From positions 1 through 64,000 of the forward strand of contig NZ_JACSJI010000012.1 in assembly GCF_014349105.1 (NCBI RefSeq): 64,000 bases of DNA, written 5' to 3'. The stretch comes from Caulobacter sp. 17J80-11 (GTDB taxonomy: Bacteria > Pseudomonadota > Alphaproteobacteria > Caulobacterales > Caulobacteraceae). Within the stretch, counting starts at the first letter, position 1; every line of letters starts with the position of its first letter. The notes under the pieces were generated by a model, which saw only the letters and a program-made list of their open reading frames with translations, did no database searches and had not been told where the DNA came from. Below are positions 1-7,791 of this stretch, in pieces. A program made the position numbers and the translations under genes.

Positions 1-52
1 CCGATGGTACTTCGTCTTAAGACGCGGGAGAGTAGGTCGCCGCCAGGTCTAC
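1..52 (+). rRNA. rrf: 5S ribosomal RNA, 3' end only
   Basis: The first ~50 bases read like the conserved 3' third of bacterial 5S rRNA, including the stretch CGGGAGAGTAGGTCGCCGCC and the terminal CAGGTCT. The 5' two thirds lie outside the window. A tRNA-fMet follows 64 bases downstream, the usual tail of an alphaproteobacterial rRNA operon. The exact 3' end is uncertain by a few bases. Confidence 0.88.
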
Positions 53-115
53 AAGACGGACGAATCCTTCAAGTTCACAAACCCTTCCTCACGATCACTT
101 CCGCTTAAAGTTTGC

Positions 116-192
<77 letters not shown>

Positions 193-199
193 AACTTCC

Positions 200-232
200 C
201 GAACAGCCCCGCCTCATAAGCGGGGCTGTTCG
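200..232 (+). terminator. Terminator hairpin after the rRNA operon
   Basis: Thirteen-base arms CGAACAGCCCCGC and GCGGGGCTGTTCG surround a 7-base loop, 8 bases after the tRNA CCA end. Only a weak T run follows (GCGTTTCC). Position and stem strength support termination of the rRNA-tRNA transcript. Confidence 0.7.
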
Positions 233-678
233 CGTTTCCGGGCCCGGCTGACGCAAACGGGCCCGCCAATGGGCTGAAACGGCCGCCGCATGCGCCTGCG
301 CGTCCCCTCCGAACGGAGGGGGGGCGGCGTCCATGAAGCAGGCGACATCGCGCTGCTCCAGCGGCTTTCGGGGCACATGGCCCGCGAGCAGCGGCAGGCG
401 GAGCTGATCCGCCGCTTGATGTCCGATCCCCTGCTGCACGCGGCGGCCTGAGACATAGCAGACAGAAATGGAAACGGCCGGCCGCTCGGGCCGAGTGTCC
501 CCAGCTGCGCCGTGGGACCGCCTCCGAATGGAGGGGAGGCAGGCGCGGTCCCCGGCGTTCGCGGCCAAGCGGTCGATTTCACGGACTTTTCACGCTCCCG
601 GTCACGCCGGCGGAGCGGTCGCCGGGGCACCTCGGTCCCCGACGCGGCCGTCGGCGCGCGCGGTTGGGAGAGAATGCA
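233..678. other. Stretch without a convincing gene
   Basis: This GC-rich stretch between the rRNA terminator and the LuxR-type gene shows no ORF with recognisable similarity. It holds two short look-alike hairpins, CCCCTCCGAACGGAGGGG at 304-321 and CCTCCGAATGGAGG at 521-534. One small ORF (290-451) is listed separately with low confidence. The promoter of the downstream regulator must lie near the right end, but I see no clear -35/-10 pair. Confidence 0.5.
290..451 (+). CDS. Possible small protein, 53 aa, unknown
   Basis: An ATG-initiated ORF of 53 codons. Its second half is predicted helical and charged (motifs ALLQRLSGHMAREQ and ELIRRLMSDPLL) and looks more protein-like than its first 15 codons, which run through the hairpin at 304-321. 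There is no good ribosome binding site. It could be a real small gene, the remnant of a longer one, or chance. I do not recognise a family. Confidence 0.22.
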   Translation: MRLRVPSERRGGGVHEAGDIALLQRLSGHMAREQRQAELIRRLMSDPLLHAAA

Positions 679-1335
679 ATGAGCGTGGCGCCCGTAATCC
701 GGAGCGGCGAGCTGGGCGTTGTGACCACGCATCGGCCGCGGGGGGACGACTGGCTCGCCCTGGCCAGCCTGCAGGCGCTGGAGCACGTGGGCGTGGCGCT
801 GATCGTGACCGACGCCCGCGGGGGCGTGCGGGCGGTGAACGAGCGGGGACGGGACCTCCTGCGCTCCGGGTTCACCGTCCTGGACGGGCGCGTGATCGGC
901 GCCGGCCGCGACACGGCTGCGTTCCGAGCGGCCCTCGCCGGGGCGGTCGAGCGGCGCGCGACGTCGACCGTGCGCCTGCGCGCCGCCGACGACGAGGCGG
1001 ACGGGACGGCGATGCTGGTGACGCCGCTGGAGGCGGGCGACACGGGCGAGGCGCTGGCCGTCCTGATCAGCGCCGGGCCGCCGCAGCCGCTCGCCGGCGA
1101 CCATCTGCGGCAGGCCTACGAGCTGACGCCGGCCGAGGCCCGGCTGCTGGTCGCCCTGGTCGAGGGCGAGCGGCTGTCCGACTACGCCGAGCGTGTCGGC
1201 GTCGGCGTCTCCACGGCGCGCACCCACCTGCGCAGCCTGTTCGCCAAGACCGGCGAAAGCCGCCAGGCGGATCTGATCCGGCGGGCCCTGACGGACCCGG
1301 CGCTGCGGCTGAACCTGCCACGTCGCGCGGCCTGA
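679..1335 (+). CDS. LuxR-type HTH transcriptional regulator with N-terminal PAS-like region
   Basis: A 218-residue predicted cytoplasmic DNA-binding regulator. The C-terminal ~65 residues form a LuxR/GerE helix-turn-helix (LTPAEARLLVALVEG, then GVGVSTARTHLRSLFAKTG). Residues ~25-120 resemble a small PAS-type sensor (motif VGVALIVTDARGGVRAVNE), so a ligand or redox cue is likely; this is inference. ATG 679 is preferred because GGGAGAG at 666-672 sits 6 bases upstream; a TTG at 664 is in frame but would lie on that site. There is no receiver domain, so it is an orphan LuxR-like protein, not a response regulator. The next gene, also a regulator, starts 40 bases downstream and may be cotranscribed. 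Confidence 0.85.
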   Translation: MSVAPVIRSGELGVVTTHRPRGDDWLALASLQALEHVGVALIVTDARGGVRAVNERGRDLLRSGFTVLDGRVIGAGRDTAAFRAALAGAVERRATSTVRLRAADDEADGTAMLVTPLEAGDTGEALAVLISAGPPQPLAGDHLRQAYELTPAEARLLVALVEGERLSDYAERVGVGVSTARTHLRSLFAKTGESRQADLIRRALTDPALRLNLPRRAA

Positions 1336-1375
1336 CGGCGCGCCGACTACCCCTCACTCCCTGACTCGCGTACCA

Positions 1376-4054
1376 ATGGCCGGCGCGGTCCGCTCCGGCG
1401 GAGGTTTCGCGCGCGACGCTTTACGTCGGCTCGCCGCCGGACGGGCGTGGGAGCCGGCGAGGGTGGGGGATCCGGTCTGGAGTTTGAGTCTGCTGGGGCG
1501 CTGCGAACTGCGCGCGCCCTCAGGCGCGCCGGCTACGCCCGCCACCCGAAAGGCGCTCGCCCTCCTGGCCTATCTGGTCCGCCAGCCTGAGCGCCGCGCC
1601 TCGCGCGAGCGGCTGGCCGCCCTGCTCTGGGCCGAGGTGGACGCGCCCCAGGCGGCGACGAACCTGCGCAAGGCGTTGTCGCTGCTGCGCCGGGAGAGCG
1701 AGCGGCACGGCGCGGCGGGCATTCTTGAGCGTGACGGCGACTACGTGCGCGTCGTCGCCGGCGTCCTTAGCGTCGACCTGGACGCGTTCGAGCGCGCGGC
1801 GGCCGAGGCCGAGCACGACCCCGACCGGGCCGGCGACGCCGTCGACCTCTATCACGGCGACTTCCTGCAGGACTTCGCTATCCGCGACGCATCCGAGTTC
1901 GAGATCTGGATGCTGCGCGAGCGCCAACGCCTGCGCAACCTGGCGTCCGGGCTCATGGCGACCGCCCTGGAGCGCCTGCTGGCCACGGGCGCGTCCGCCG
2001 AAGCCGCCGCGCAGGCGGCCCTGCGCGTGATCGCCTTCGACCCGTTCGAGGAGCGCGCCCACCGGGTGCTGATGCGCCTGCACGTGCGCCAGGGCCGCCC
2101 GGCGGCGGCGCTGGCGCACTATCGCGACTTCGCCTCGCACATCGGCCGCGAGCTCGGCGTGGCGCCCGAACCCGAGACCCTGCAGCTGTTCAACGAGATC
2201 CGGACCGGACGCCGGAAGACGCGTCCGGAACCGGAGACGGAGGCGGCGGGCCCGGACGAAACCGACGCCTTCGTCGCGCCCGAAGCCCCCAGCGCACGCC
2301 GCGCGTCCTGGCCGGTGCGCACGCGCGCGCTCGCCGCCGCCGTGGCCGCCGTCGCCGTGCTCGGCGTGATCGGCTTTGCGGCGTCCGCCCGGGCGCCTCG
2401 CGTCCCGGCGATCGAGTCCCTGACGCGCGTCCTGTCGGCGCGCTCGAATTTCCACCGGCCGGCCCTGTCGCCCGACGGAAATTTCCTGGTCTACAGCTCC
2501 CACCAGCTCACGCCCGGGAACCAGGACCTGTACCTGTTGGCGCTGCGCGGCGGCCGCCCCGTGCGTCTGACCAGCGACGCCGGGGTGGACGAGAACGCCG
2601 CCTGGTCGCCTGACGGGACCTCGATCGCCTTCGCGCGACGCTCGCCGGCCGAGGGCGACCTGTGCCGGATCTACACCTACCGCATGCCCGACGGCCCCGA
2701 GCGCCTCGTCGGGCGCTGCAAGGCCGTGGCCGACTCCCGGTTGGCGTGGGCGGCCGACGGGCGCGCCCTCTATTTCTCGGACAAGCCCGCGCCGGGCCGC
2801 TCCAGCGCGATCTTCCGGCTGGAGCTCGCCACCGGACAGGTCCGCGCCATCACCCAAAGCCCGGACGGCCTTTGGGGCGACGACGAGCCGGCGATCTCCC
2901 GCGACGGCCGCAAGCTCGCCTTCCTGCGGCGCGAGACCTGGGCGGCGTCGGACGTGCACGTGGTCGACCTTTCGACCGGCGAAGACCGTCAGATCACCCA
3001 CGAGGGGGACCGAATCTGGGGGCTGACCTGGGACCGGACCGGCAAGGGGCTGCTGTTCTCCTCCAACCGCACCAGCGACACGGGGCTGTGGTGGGCGCCC
3101 CTGTCCGGCGGCGAGGCGCGCCGGGTCTCGAGCGGGCTGCTGGAGTTCCGCTCGCTCTCGTCGTCGCGTGATCGCGACCTTCTGGCGTTCGAGGTCGTCC
3201 GCGATCAGACCTACCTCGTCGACAAGGCCCGGCCCTCGGTCGAGCCGGAGCGGATCGGCGCGACCGCGCCGGTCAGCTCGCAGTCTTCCGAGTGGTTTCC
3301 CGCCGCGGCCTCGGACGGGGCGCTGGCCTACGTTTCCGACCGCTCGGGGGAGGAGCAGCTGTGGCTCTCGTCGGGCGGCGTGCAGCGTCCGCTGACCGGG
3401 TTCCGCAGGGTCACGATCACCGAGCCGCGGTGGTCGCCGGACGGCGCCCGGGTCGTGTTCGTCGTGGCGCGGCAGGGGGGCGGGGACGTCTATGTGGCCG
3501 ACCGGGCCGGCGCCCTGTTGCGCCTGACGTCGGACGCCGCTGAGGACGCCTCGCCGGTCTGGTCCGCCGACGGCCGGCACGTCTATTTCGCGTCGAGGCG
3601 GTCGGGGGCCTGGCGGATCTGGCGCGTGCGCGCCGACGTCGGCGGCCCGGCCGAGGCGGTGACCCGCGACGGGCCGCGCGCAGTGCGCCTCGACCCGCAA
3701 GGCCGCGCCCTGTTCGTCATGCTGGACAGCCGGGCGGGGATCTGGCGCATCCCCGTCGAAGACCGCTTGGCCAAGGGGCCGGCCCGGATGTTCGAGGCCG
3801 CGCTGCAGCCGGCCGACTGGATGAACTGGGACATCGTCGGCGGATCGCTCTACTTCGCCCGCCGCGCCCCCACCGGCCAGCAGGACCGGATCAGCCGCCG
3901 CGACCTGGCGAGCGGACGCGAGACCGCGGTGGCCGACTCCGCCGGCCTGTTCCAGGTGGCGAGCTTCGCCGTGCGTCCGTCGGGCGGCCTGATCCTGACG
4001 CGCCGCGAGACGGAAATGAACGTCATGACCGCCGAGCTCGGGCGCAGCCGCTGA
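1376..4054 (+). CDS. BTAD-domain membrane regulator with C-terminal TolB-like beta-propeller
   Basis: An 892-residue protein with three parts. Residues ~33-275 carry an OmpR-like winged helix and a bacterial transcriptional activator domain (BTAD; motifs KALALLAYLVRQP, ERLAALLWAE, AHRVLMRLHVRQGRPAAALA), as in SARP-type activators. A single hydrophobic segment lies at ~318-338. The remaining ~540 residues are repeated WD40/PD40 blades (LSPDGNFLVYSS, WSPDGTSIAFAR, WSPDGARVVFV), probably periplasmic. The order DNA-binding, TM, propeller recalls CadC-type one-component membrane regulators. The ligand is unknown. ATG 1376 lacks a strong ribosome binding site; GTG at 1463 with GGAG upstream is an alternative that keeps all domains. 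Confidence 0.82.
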   Translation: MAGAVRSGGGFARDALRRLAAGRAWEPARVGDPVWSLSLLGRCELRAPSGAPATPATRKALALLAYLVRQPERRASRERLAALLWAEVDAPQAATNLRKALSLLRRESERHGAAGILERDGDYVRVVAGVLSVDLDAFERAAAEAEHDPDRAGDAVDLYHGDFLQDFAIRDASEFEIWMLRERQRLRNLASGLMATALERLLATGASAEAAAQAALRVIAFDPFEERAHRVLMRLHVRQGRPAAALAHYRDFASHIGRELGVAPEPETLQLFNEIRTGRRKTRPEPETEAAGPDETDAFVAPEAPSARRASWPVRTRALAAAVAAVAVLGVIGFAASARAPRVPAIESLTRVLSARSNFHRPALSPDGNFLVYSSHQLTPGNQDLYLLALRGGRPVRLTSDAGVDENAAWSPDGTSIAFARRSPAEGDLCRIYTYRMPDGPERLVGRCKAVADSRLAWAADGRALYFSDKPAPGRSSAIFRLELATGQVRAITQSPDGLWGDDEPAISRDGRKLAFLRRETWAASDVHVVDLSTGEDRQITHEGDRIWGLTWDRTGKGLLFSSNRTSDTGLWWAPLSGGEARRVSSGLLEFRSLSSSRDRDLLAFEVVRDQTYLVDKARPSVEPERIGATAPVSSQSSEWFPAAASDGALAYVSDRSGEEQLWLSSGGVQRPLTGFRRVTITEPRWSPDGARVVFVVARQGGGDVYVADRAGALLRLTSDAAEDASPVWSADGRHVYFASRRSGAWRIWRVRADVGGPAEAVTRDGPRAVRLDPQGRALFVMLDSRAGIWRIPVEDRLAKGPARMFEAALQPADWMNWDIVGGSLYFARRAPTGQQDRISRRDLASGRETAVADSAGLFQVASFAVRPSGGLILTRRETEMNVMTAELGRSR

Positions 4055-4163
4055 GGCGTCCGCCTCGGGGTTCTCGCCTCGCCGCCTCGGGGGTTCACCG
4101 CATCGACGCGCGCGGCCGCACGCCCCACCATCGTCCGCTCGGGGGATCGGAGGAGAGCCGCCC

Positions 4164-4679
4164 ATGCACCGCCGCCTGTTCGCCTCGGCCCTGCTCGCGC
4201 TCGCGCTCGGCGCCTGCGCCTCCACGCCCCAGGTCAGCTCCGACGTCGCCCCCGGCGTCAACTTCAGCCAGTACAGCACCTACCAGTGGGCCGCCTCGAC
4301 CATGCCGGCCGGCGTGGACCCGGTGCTGGGCCAGCGCGTGAAAGACGCCATCGACGGCCAGATGGCGGCCAAGGGCTACACCAAGGCCACGCCCGGCAGC
4401 CTGATCGTGATGTTCAACATGGGCGCCCACCAGGAGACCGACATCCAGAGCTACGGCGCCTGGGGCCTGGGCCTGGACGTCGAGCAGTACACCGAGGGCG
4501 TGCTGAACATCGACGTGTTCGACGCCCGCACCAAGCAGGCGATCTGGCACGGCTCGGCCAAGCAGATCCTCGGCAACAACCCCGATCCGTCAAAGATCAC
4601 CGGCGTGGTGGTCCAGACCATGGCGAGCCTGCCGCCCCGCGTGGCGCCGCCGCCGGCCGCCAGCGCCGCCGGCGACTAA
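4164..4679 (+). CDS. DUF4136 lipoprotein
   Basis: A 171-residue predicted lipoprotein. The signal peptide ends in the lipobox LGAC (Cys at ~residue 18), followed by a DUF4136-like body (NFSQYSTYQWA near the N-terminus and IDVFDARTKQAIWHGSA in the middle). Members of this family are small envelope lipoproteins of unknown function. A Pro/Ala-rich tail ends the protein. GGAGGAG lies just upstream of ATG 4164. The gene ends tail-to-tail with the next, the two stop codons overlapping by four bases. Confidence 0.85.
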   Translation: MHRRLFASALLALALGACASTPQVSSDVAPGVNFSQYSTYQWAASTMPAGVDPVLGQRVKDAIDGQMAAKGYTKATPGSLIVMFNMGAHQETDIQSYGAWGLGLDVEQYTEGVLNIDVFDARTKQAIWHGSAKQILGNNPDPSKITGVVVQTMASLPPRVAPPPAASAAGD

Positions 4680-5326
4680 ATCCGCGGCAGGGTCAGGATC
4701 GCCGCCAGGCCTCCGATACAGCCGAACAGGCCCAGGACCAGCATGACGGCCCGCACCCAGTGGCGCCGGGTCACCTGCGATATGCCGCCGAAGAACAGGG
4801 CGCTGGCCAGCAGCACGGAGGCCAGCACGAACCGGTCCGCGGTCGCCTTCGCGGAGCGGCCGGCGGCGAACTCGTCGCGGGCCTGGCGGACGAGGGCGGC
4901 GGATTCCGTCTGGGCGGCCTGCCGGTAGGCCGGCTCGGTGAACGGGGTCGGCGGCGCCGTCTGGGGCGAGCGCGCGCGCGCCGCGCGCCAGGCTTCGAAG
5001 TCCCTTGCGAACTCGGGGCGGAACCGCTGGCGGTAGAACTCGGCGCGGGCGTCGTCGCCGGCCGCTTCGGCGTGCAGCCAGTCGTCGAACACCAGCACGT
5101 CGACGATCATCATCTGGCCGGCGTGGGCCGACGCCTCGGACGCGTCCACGCGCAGTTCGTCGGCGCGGGTGTAGTGGGCCAACTGCTCGCCGTCCCAGCG
5201 CGACGCTTGGTAGCCGGCCCAGGCGGTTAGCAGGCCGGCGGTGGCCAGCACCACCGCGGCGACGATCTCCATGATTTCCGATCGCCGCCTGGCGGCTGCG
5301 TCGGCCTCGGTCGCCGCTTCGGGCAT
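4676..5326 (-). CDS. Membrane protein of unknown function, DUF4337-like
   Basis: A 216-residue inner-membrane protein. One TM helix lies near the N-terminus (IVAAVVLATAGLLTAWAGY, ~20-38), a soluble charged middle follows, and two TM helices lie at the C-terminus (FVLASVLLASALFFGG and VMLVLGLFGCIGGLAAIL). This layout and the motif QASRWDGEQ after the first helix recall DUF4337-type proteins, whose role is unknown. It starts 18 bases after the stop of the SYLF-domain gene on the same strand, so the two are probably cotranscribed. Confidence 0.72.
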   Translation of the reverse strand: MPEAATEADAAARRRSEIMEIVAAVVLATAGLLTAWAGYQASRWDGEQLAHYTRADELRVDASEASAHAGQMMIVDVLVFDDWLHAEAAGDDARAEFYRQRFRPEFARDFEAWRAARARSPQTAPPTPFTEPAYRQAAQTESAALVRQARDEFAAGRSAKATADRFVLASVLLASALFFGGISQVTRRHWVRAVMLVLGLFGCIGGLAAILTLPRI

Positions 5327-5344
5327 GGCGCGGTCACCTGAGCC

Positions 5345-5908
5345 TTACTGGATCCGCGTGATCTTCGCGCCCTGGACGCCGCCGCCGGCCATCAGGCCCT
5401 TCTGGCCGTAGATGAACACGTAGACACCCTTGTCCAGGTTCATGGTCGAGACCTCCTTGGCGTAGGTCTCGTCGGCGACCACCAGGGTCGGGCCGGTGCC
5501 CACCTCCCAGCCGTCGGTCTTCTGCAGGTAGGCCAGCGCCTCGTCGGTCATGAAGAACAGGGCGTAGCTGTAGGTCTCCTCGCCGATCTGCAGGCCGTAC
5601 GAGGCGGAGGTCCAGCGGTAGTAGCCGCCGGGCTGGTTGCGCGCGTAGAGCACCCCTTCGCCGGTCGAGCCGCCGACCACGAAGCCGCCCTTGGTGATCT
5701 TGGGGAACACCAGCACCGCCGCGGCCTGGCCGTAGACCTTGCGCGCGGCCGGATTGCTCTCCAGCAGCTTGTCGAGCGCGGCCTTCGCCTGCGCCGGCAG
5801 CTCCGGGCTGACGCCGCTCTGGCGCGCCAGGGCCGGTGTTGCGGCGGCGGCCAGCACGAGACCGGCGAGGGTCTCGCGCCGTGAGGTCCAGCCGGGCGTG
5901 CGGATCAT
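5345..5908 (-). CDS. Exported SYLF (YSC84-like) lipid-binding domain protein
   Basis: A 187-residue exported protein. The signal peptide contains TSRRETLAGLVLAAAA, with a twin arginine that could permit Tat export, ending near ALA at ~28. The mature part is a SYLF/YSC84 domain: AVLVFPKITKGGFVVGGS, GEGVLYAR, YGLQIGEETYSYALFF and KGLMAGGGVQGAKITRI. SYLF domains bind phospholipids in eukaryotes; the bacterial role is little known. ATG 5908 has AGGAGG 6 bases upstream, and upstream in-frame ATGs lack this. It is the first gene of a likely two-gene unit with the DUF4337-like gene. Confidence 0.85.
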   Translation of the reverse strand: MIRTPGWTSRRETLAGLVLAAAATPALARQSGVSPELPAQAKAALDKLLESNPAARKVYGQAAAVLVFPKITKGGFVVGGSTGEGVLYARNQPGGYYRWTSASYGLQIGEETYSYALFFMTDEALAYLQKTDGWEVGTGPTLVVADETYAKEVSTMNLDKGVYVFIYGQKGLMAGGGVQGAKITRIQ

Positions 5909-6085
5909 GACGGCCTCCTGTGTAGCGCGCACCGGAGCATGGGGGCGGGGGGCGGCATATCCGCAAAAGACCTGACCCCGCACGCGGCGCGCCCTGAGCG
6001 CGGCGCGCGCGCCGCCTGGGGCCGCAACGCGCGCCAAACTCCCGAGTTCTTCCGTCGAAGGCGTTCCCTGATCAGGAGTTCGCGC

Positions 6086-7327
6086 ATGCCTGCCCCGACC
6101 GCCGATCGTCGCGATGGACGCATGCCCGTGGCGCGCCTCGGCGGCCGTATGCTGGCCGCCCTGGTGGTGGCGGCGGTGGCCGCCTGCGCCTCGCCCGCGC
6201 GCCTGCCGGCCGTGCCGACCGCCCTGACGGCGCAGGCGCAGACCGCCGTGCCGAACGCCCGCTACTTCCCCTCCCGCGACGACGCGGCCTTCCGGCAGGA
6301 GGCGCTGACGTCCTTCGAGCGGGAGAAGGCCTGGCTGGCCCAGTCGGGCCAGGCGGGAAAACCCCTGCCGCCGGTCGCCTTCCTGGCGGTCTCCGGCGGC
6401 GGTGACGACGGCGCCTTCGGAGCCGGCCTGCTGGTCGGCTGGACCGAGCGGGGCGACCGGCCCGAATTCAAGGGCGTGACCGGGGTCAGCACCGGCGCCC
6501 TGATCGCGCCCTTCGCCTTTCTGGGGCCGAAGTACGACCACGTGCTGAAGGAGACCTACACCGACGTCTCGGCCAAGGACATCTTCAGCAAGCGGTTCTT
6601 TACGGCGGCCCTGTTCAGCGACGCCATGGCCAGCACGGCCCCGATGCACAAGCTGGTCGACCGCTACGTCAACCGGGCCCTTCTGGACGAGATCGCCGCC
6701 GAGTACGCCAAGGGGCGGCTGCTCATGATCGGCACGACGGATCTCGATTCCCGCGAGCCGGTGGTCTGGAACATGACCGCCATCGCCGCCAGCAAGGATC
6801 CCAAGGCTCTGGACCTGTTCCGCCGCATCATGGTGGCGTCCGCGTCCATTCCCGGCGCCTTCCCGCCGGTGATGATCGACGTCACCGTCGACGGGAAGCG
6901 CTACCAGGAGATGCACGTCGACGGCGGCGCCACGCGGCAGGTGTTCCTCTATCCGCCGGCCTTCAATCTGGGTCAGTTCTCGAAGGAGGAGAACGCCGCC
7001 CGCACGCGCAACCTCTACATCATCCGCAATGCCCGCTTGGACCCGGAGTGGGCCAGCGTCGACCGGCGCACCCTCAGCATCGCCGACCGGGCGGTCTCCT
7101 CGCTGATCGCGACCCAGGGCATAGGCGACCTGGACCGCATCTATCTGACCGCCAAGCGCGACGGCCTGAACTACAACCTGGCCTACATTCCGCGCGAGTT
7201 CGACATGCCGCACACCACCCAGTTCGACACGCACTACATGCGCGCCCTGTTCGACTACGGGCACGCCATGGCGGTGAACGGCTATCCCTGGGCGAAGTAC
7301 CCGCCGGACTACGGCCCGCCGGGCTGA
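6086..7327 (+). CDS. Patatin-like phospholipase, lipoprotein
   Basis: A 413-residue predicted lipoprotein lipase. The signal peptide ends in VAAC (lipobox Cys near residue 33). A patatin fold follows: glycine-rich oxyanion loop SGGGDDGAFGAG at ~95-106, nucleophile elbow GVSTG at ~132-136, and the dyad aspartate in VDGGA at ~278. All catalytic residues are present, so hydrolysis of phospholipid or other acyl esters in the envelope is likely. ATG 6086 has AGGAG 8 bases upstream; an internal ATG at 6121 is possible. It diverges from the SYLF gene, the 177-base intergenic region serving both. Confidence 0.88.
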   Translation: MPAPTADRRDGRMPVARLGGRMLAALVVAAVAACASPARLPAVPTALTAQAQTAVPNARYFPSRDDAAFRQEALTSFEREKAWLAQSGQAGKPLPPVAFLAVSGGGDDGAFGAGLLVGWTERGDRPEFKGVTGVSTGALIAPFAFLGPKYDHVLKETYTDVSAKDIFSKRFFTAALFSDAMASTAPMHKLVDRYVNRALLDEIAAEYAKGRLLMIGTTDLDSREPVVWNMTAIAASKDPKALDLFRRIMVASASIPGAFPPVMIDVTVDGKRYQEMHVDGGATRQVFLYPPAFNLGQFSKEENAARTRNLYIIRNARLDPEWASVDRRTLSIADRAVSSLIATQGIGDLDRIYLTAKRDGLNYNLAYIPREFDMPHTTQFDTHYMRALFDYGHAMAVNGYPWAKYPPDYGPPG

Positions 7328-7348
7328 GGGCCGAATAACAGCGGGAGG

Positions 7349-7645
7349 CTATTTCAGCTCCAGCACCACCGGCCCCGACACCGGATCGGTGACGCCCAGT
7401 CCGCCGCCCAGGTCCTCAAGCGTGTCGCGGAAGCTGTCCAGCGTGGCGATCATCTGCGGGCGGCCGGCGGCCAGGGCCTCCATGTCGTCCCACTCGCCGA
7501 CGATGCAGTAGGCGTGCTCGCCGGTCTTGATCAGGTTGGCGTGCTGCATGCCCGGCCAATCGCGCTTCACGTTGGCGTGGGCCTGCAGAAACTCCTGGTC
7601 GCGTCCGGGCTTCACGTGAAAGCGCACGACGTTGAAGGCGGTCAT
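7349..7645 (-). CDS. Antibiotic biosynthesis monooxygenase (ABM)-fold protein
   Basis: A 98-residue protein with a single dimeric alpha/beta-barrel ABM-type domain (NVVRFHVKPGRDQEFLQAH at the start, IVGEWDDMEAL in the middle). Such proteins act as small oxygenases or as structural monomers with no cofactor; the substrate cannot be told. It lies downstream of the MFS gene on the same strand but beyond a terminator, so it probably has its own promoter. Confidence 0.78.
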   Translation of the reverse strand: MTAFNVVRFHVKPGRDQEFLQAHANVKRDWPGMQHANLIKTGEHAYCIVGEWDDMEALAAGRPQMIATLDSFRDTLEDLGGGLGVTDPVSGPVVLELK

Positions 7646-7733
7646 GGCGGATCTCCGCGGCCATGGCGCCCCGGGGGCGGGGCGTCTTGCGAGCCGGTCG
7701 TACGACCCGGCGTGCGCGGTTTCCGTTCCCATG

Positions 7734-7765
7734 AAAAACGCCGCCGCAGGGACTGCGGCGGCGTT
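7734..7765 (-). terminator. Rho-independent terminator of the MFS operon
   Basis: Perfect 12-base arms (AACGCCGCCGCA at 7737-7748 and its complement at 7754-7765) surround a 5-base loop. On the minus strand the stem is followed by TTTTT, 26 bases past the stop codon of the MFS gene. Confidence 0.9.
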
Positions 7766-7791
7766 CTCGTTTCCAGCTTTCGCCGGCGGTC

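Noticed and set aside
1520-4279. Minus-strand ORF of 919 codons opposite the BTAD gene, and similar long antisense ORFs (for example 26327-29251 opposite the TonB receptor)
   Set aside because: High-GC third positions leave antisense frames open. Compositions are Arg/Gly/Ala/Gln/His-rich without domains, and the plus-strand genes have clear families.
6121-7327. Internal ATG 6121 as the patatin start
   Set aside because: Possible, but ATG 6086 has AGGAG at good spacing; the lipobox falls downstream of both, so the mature protein is the same.
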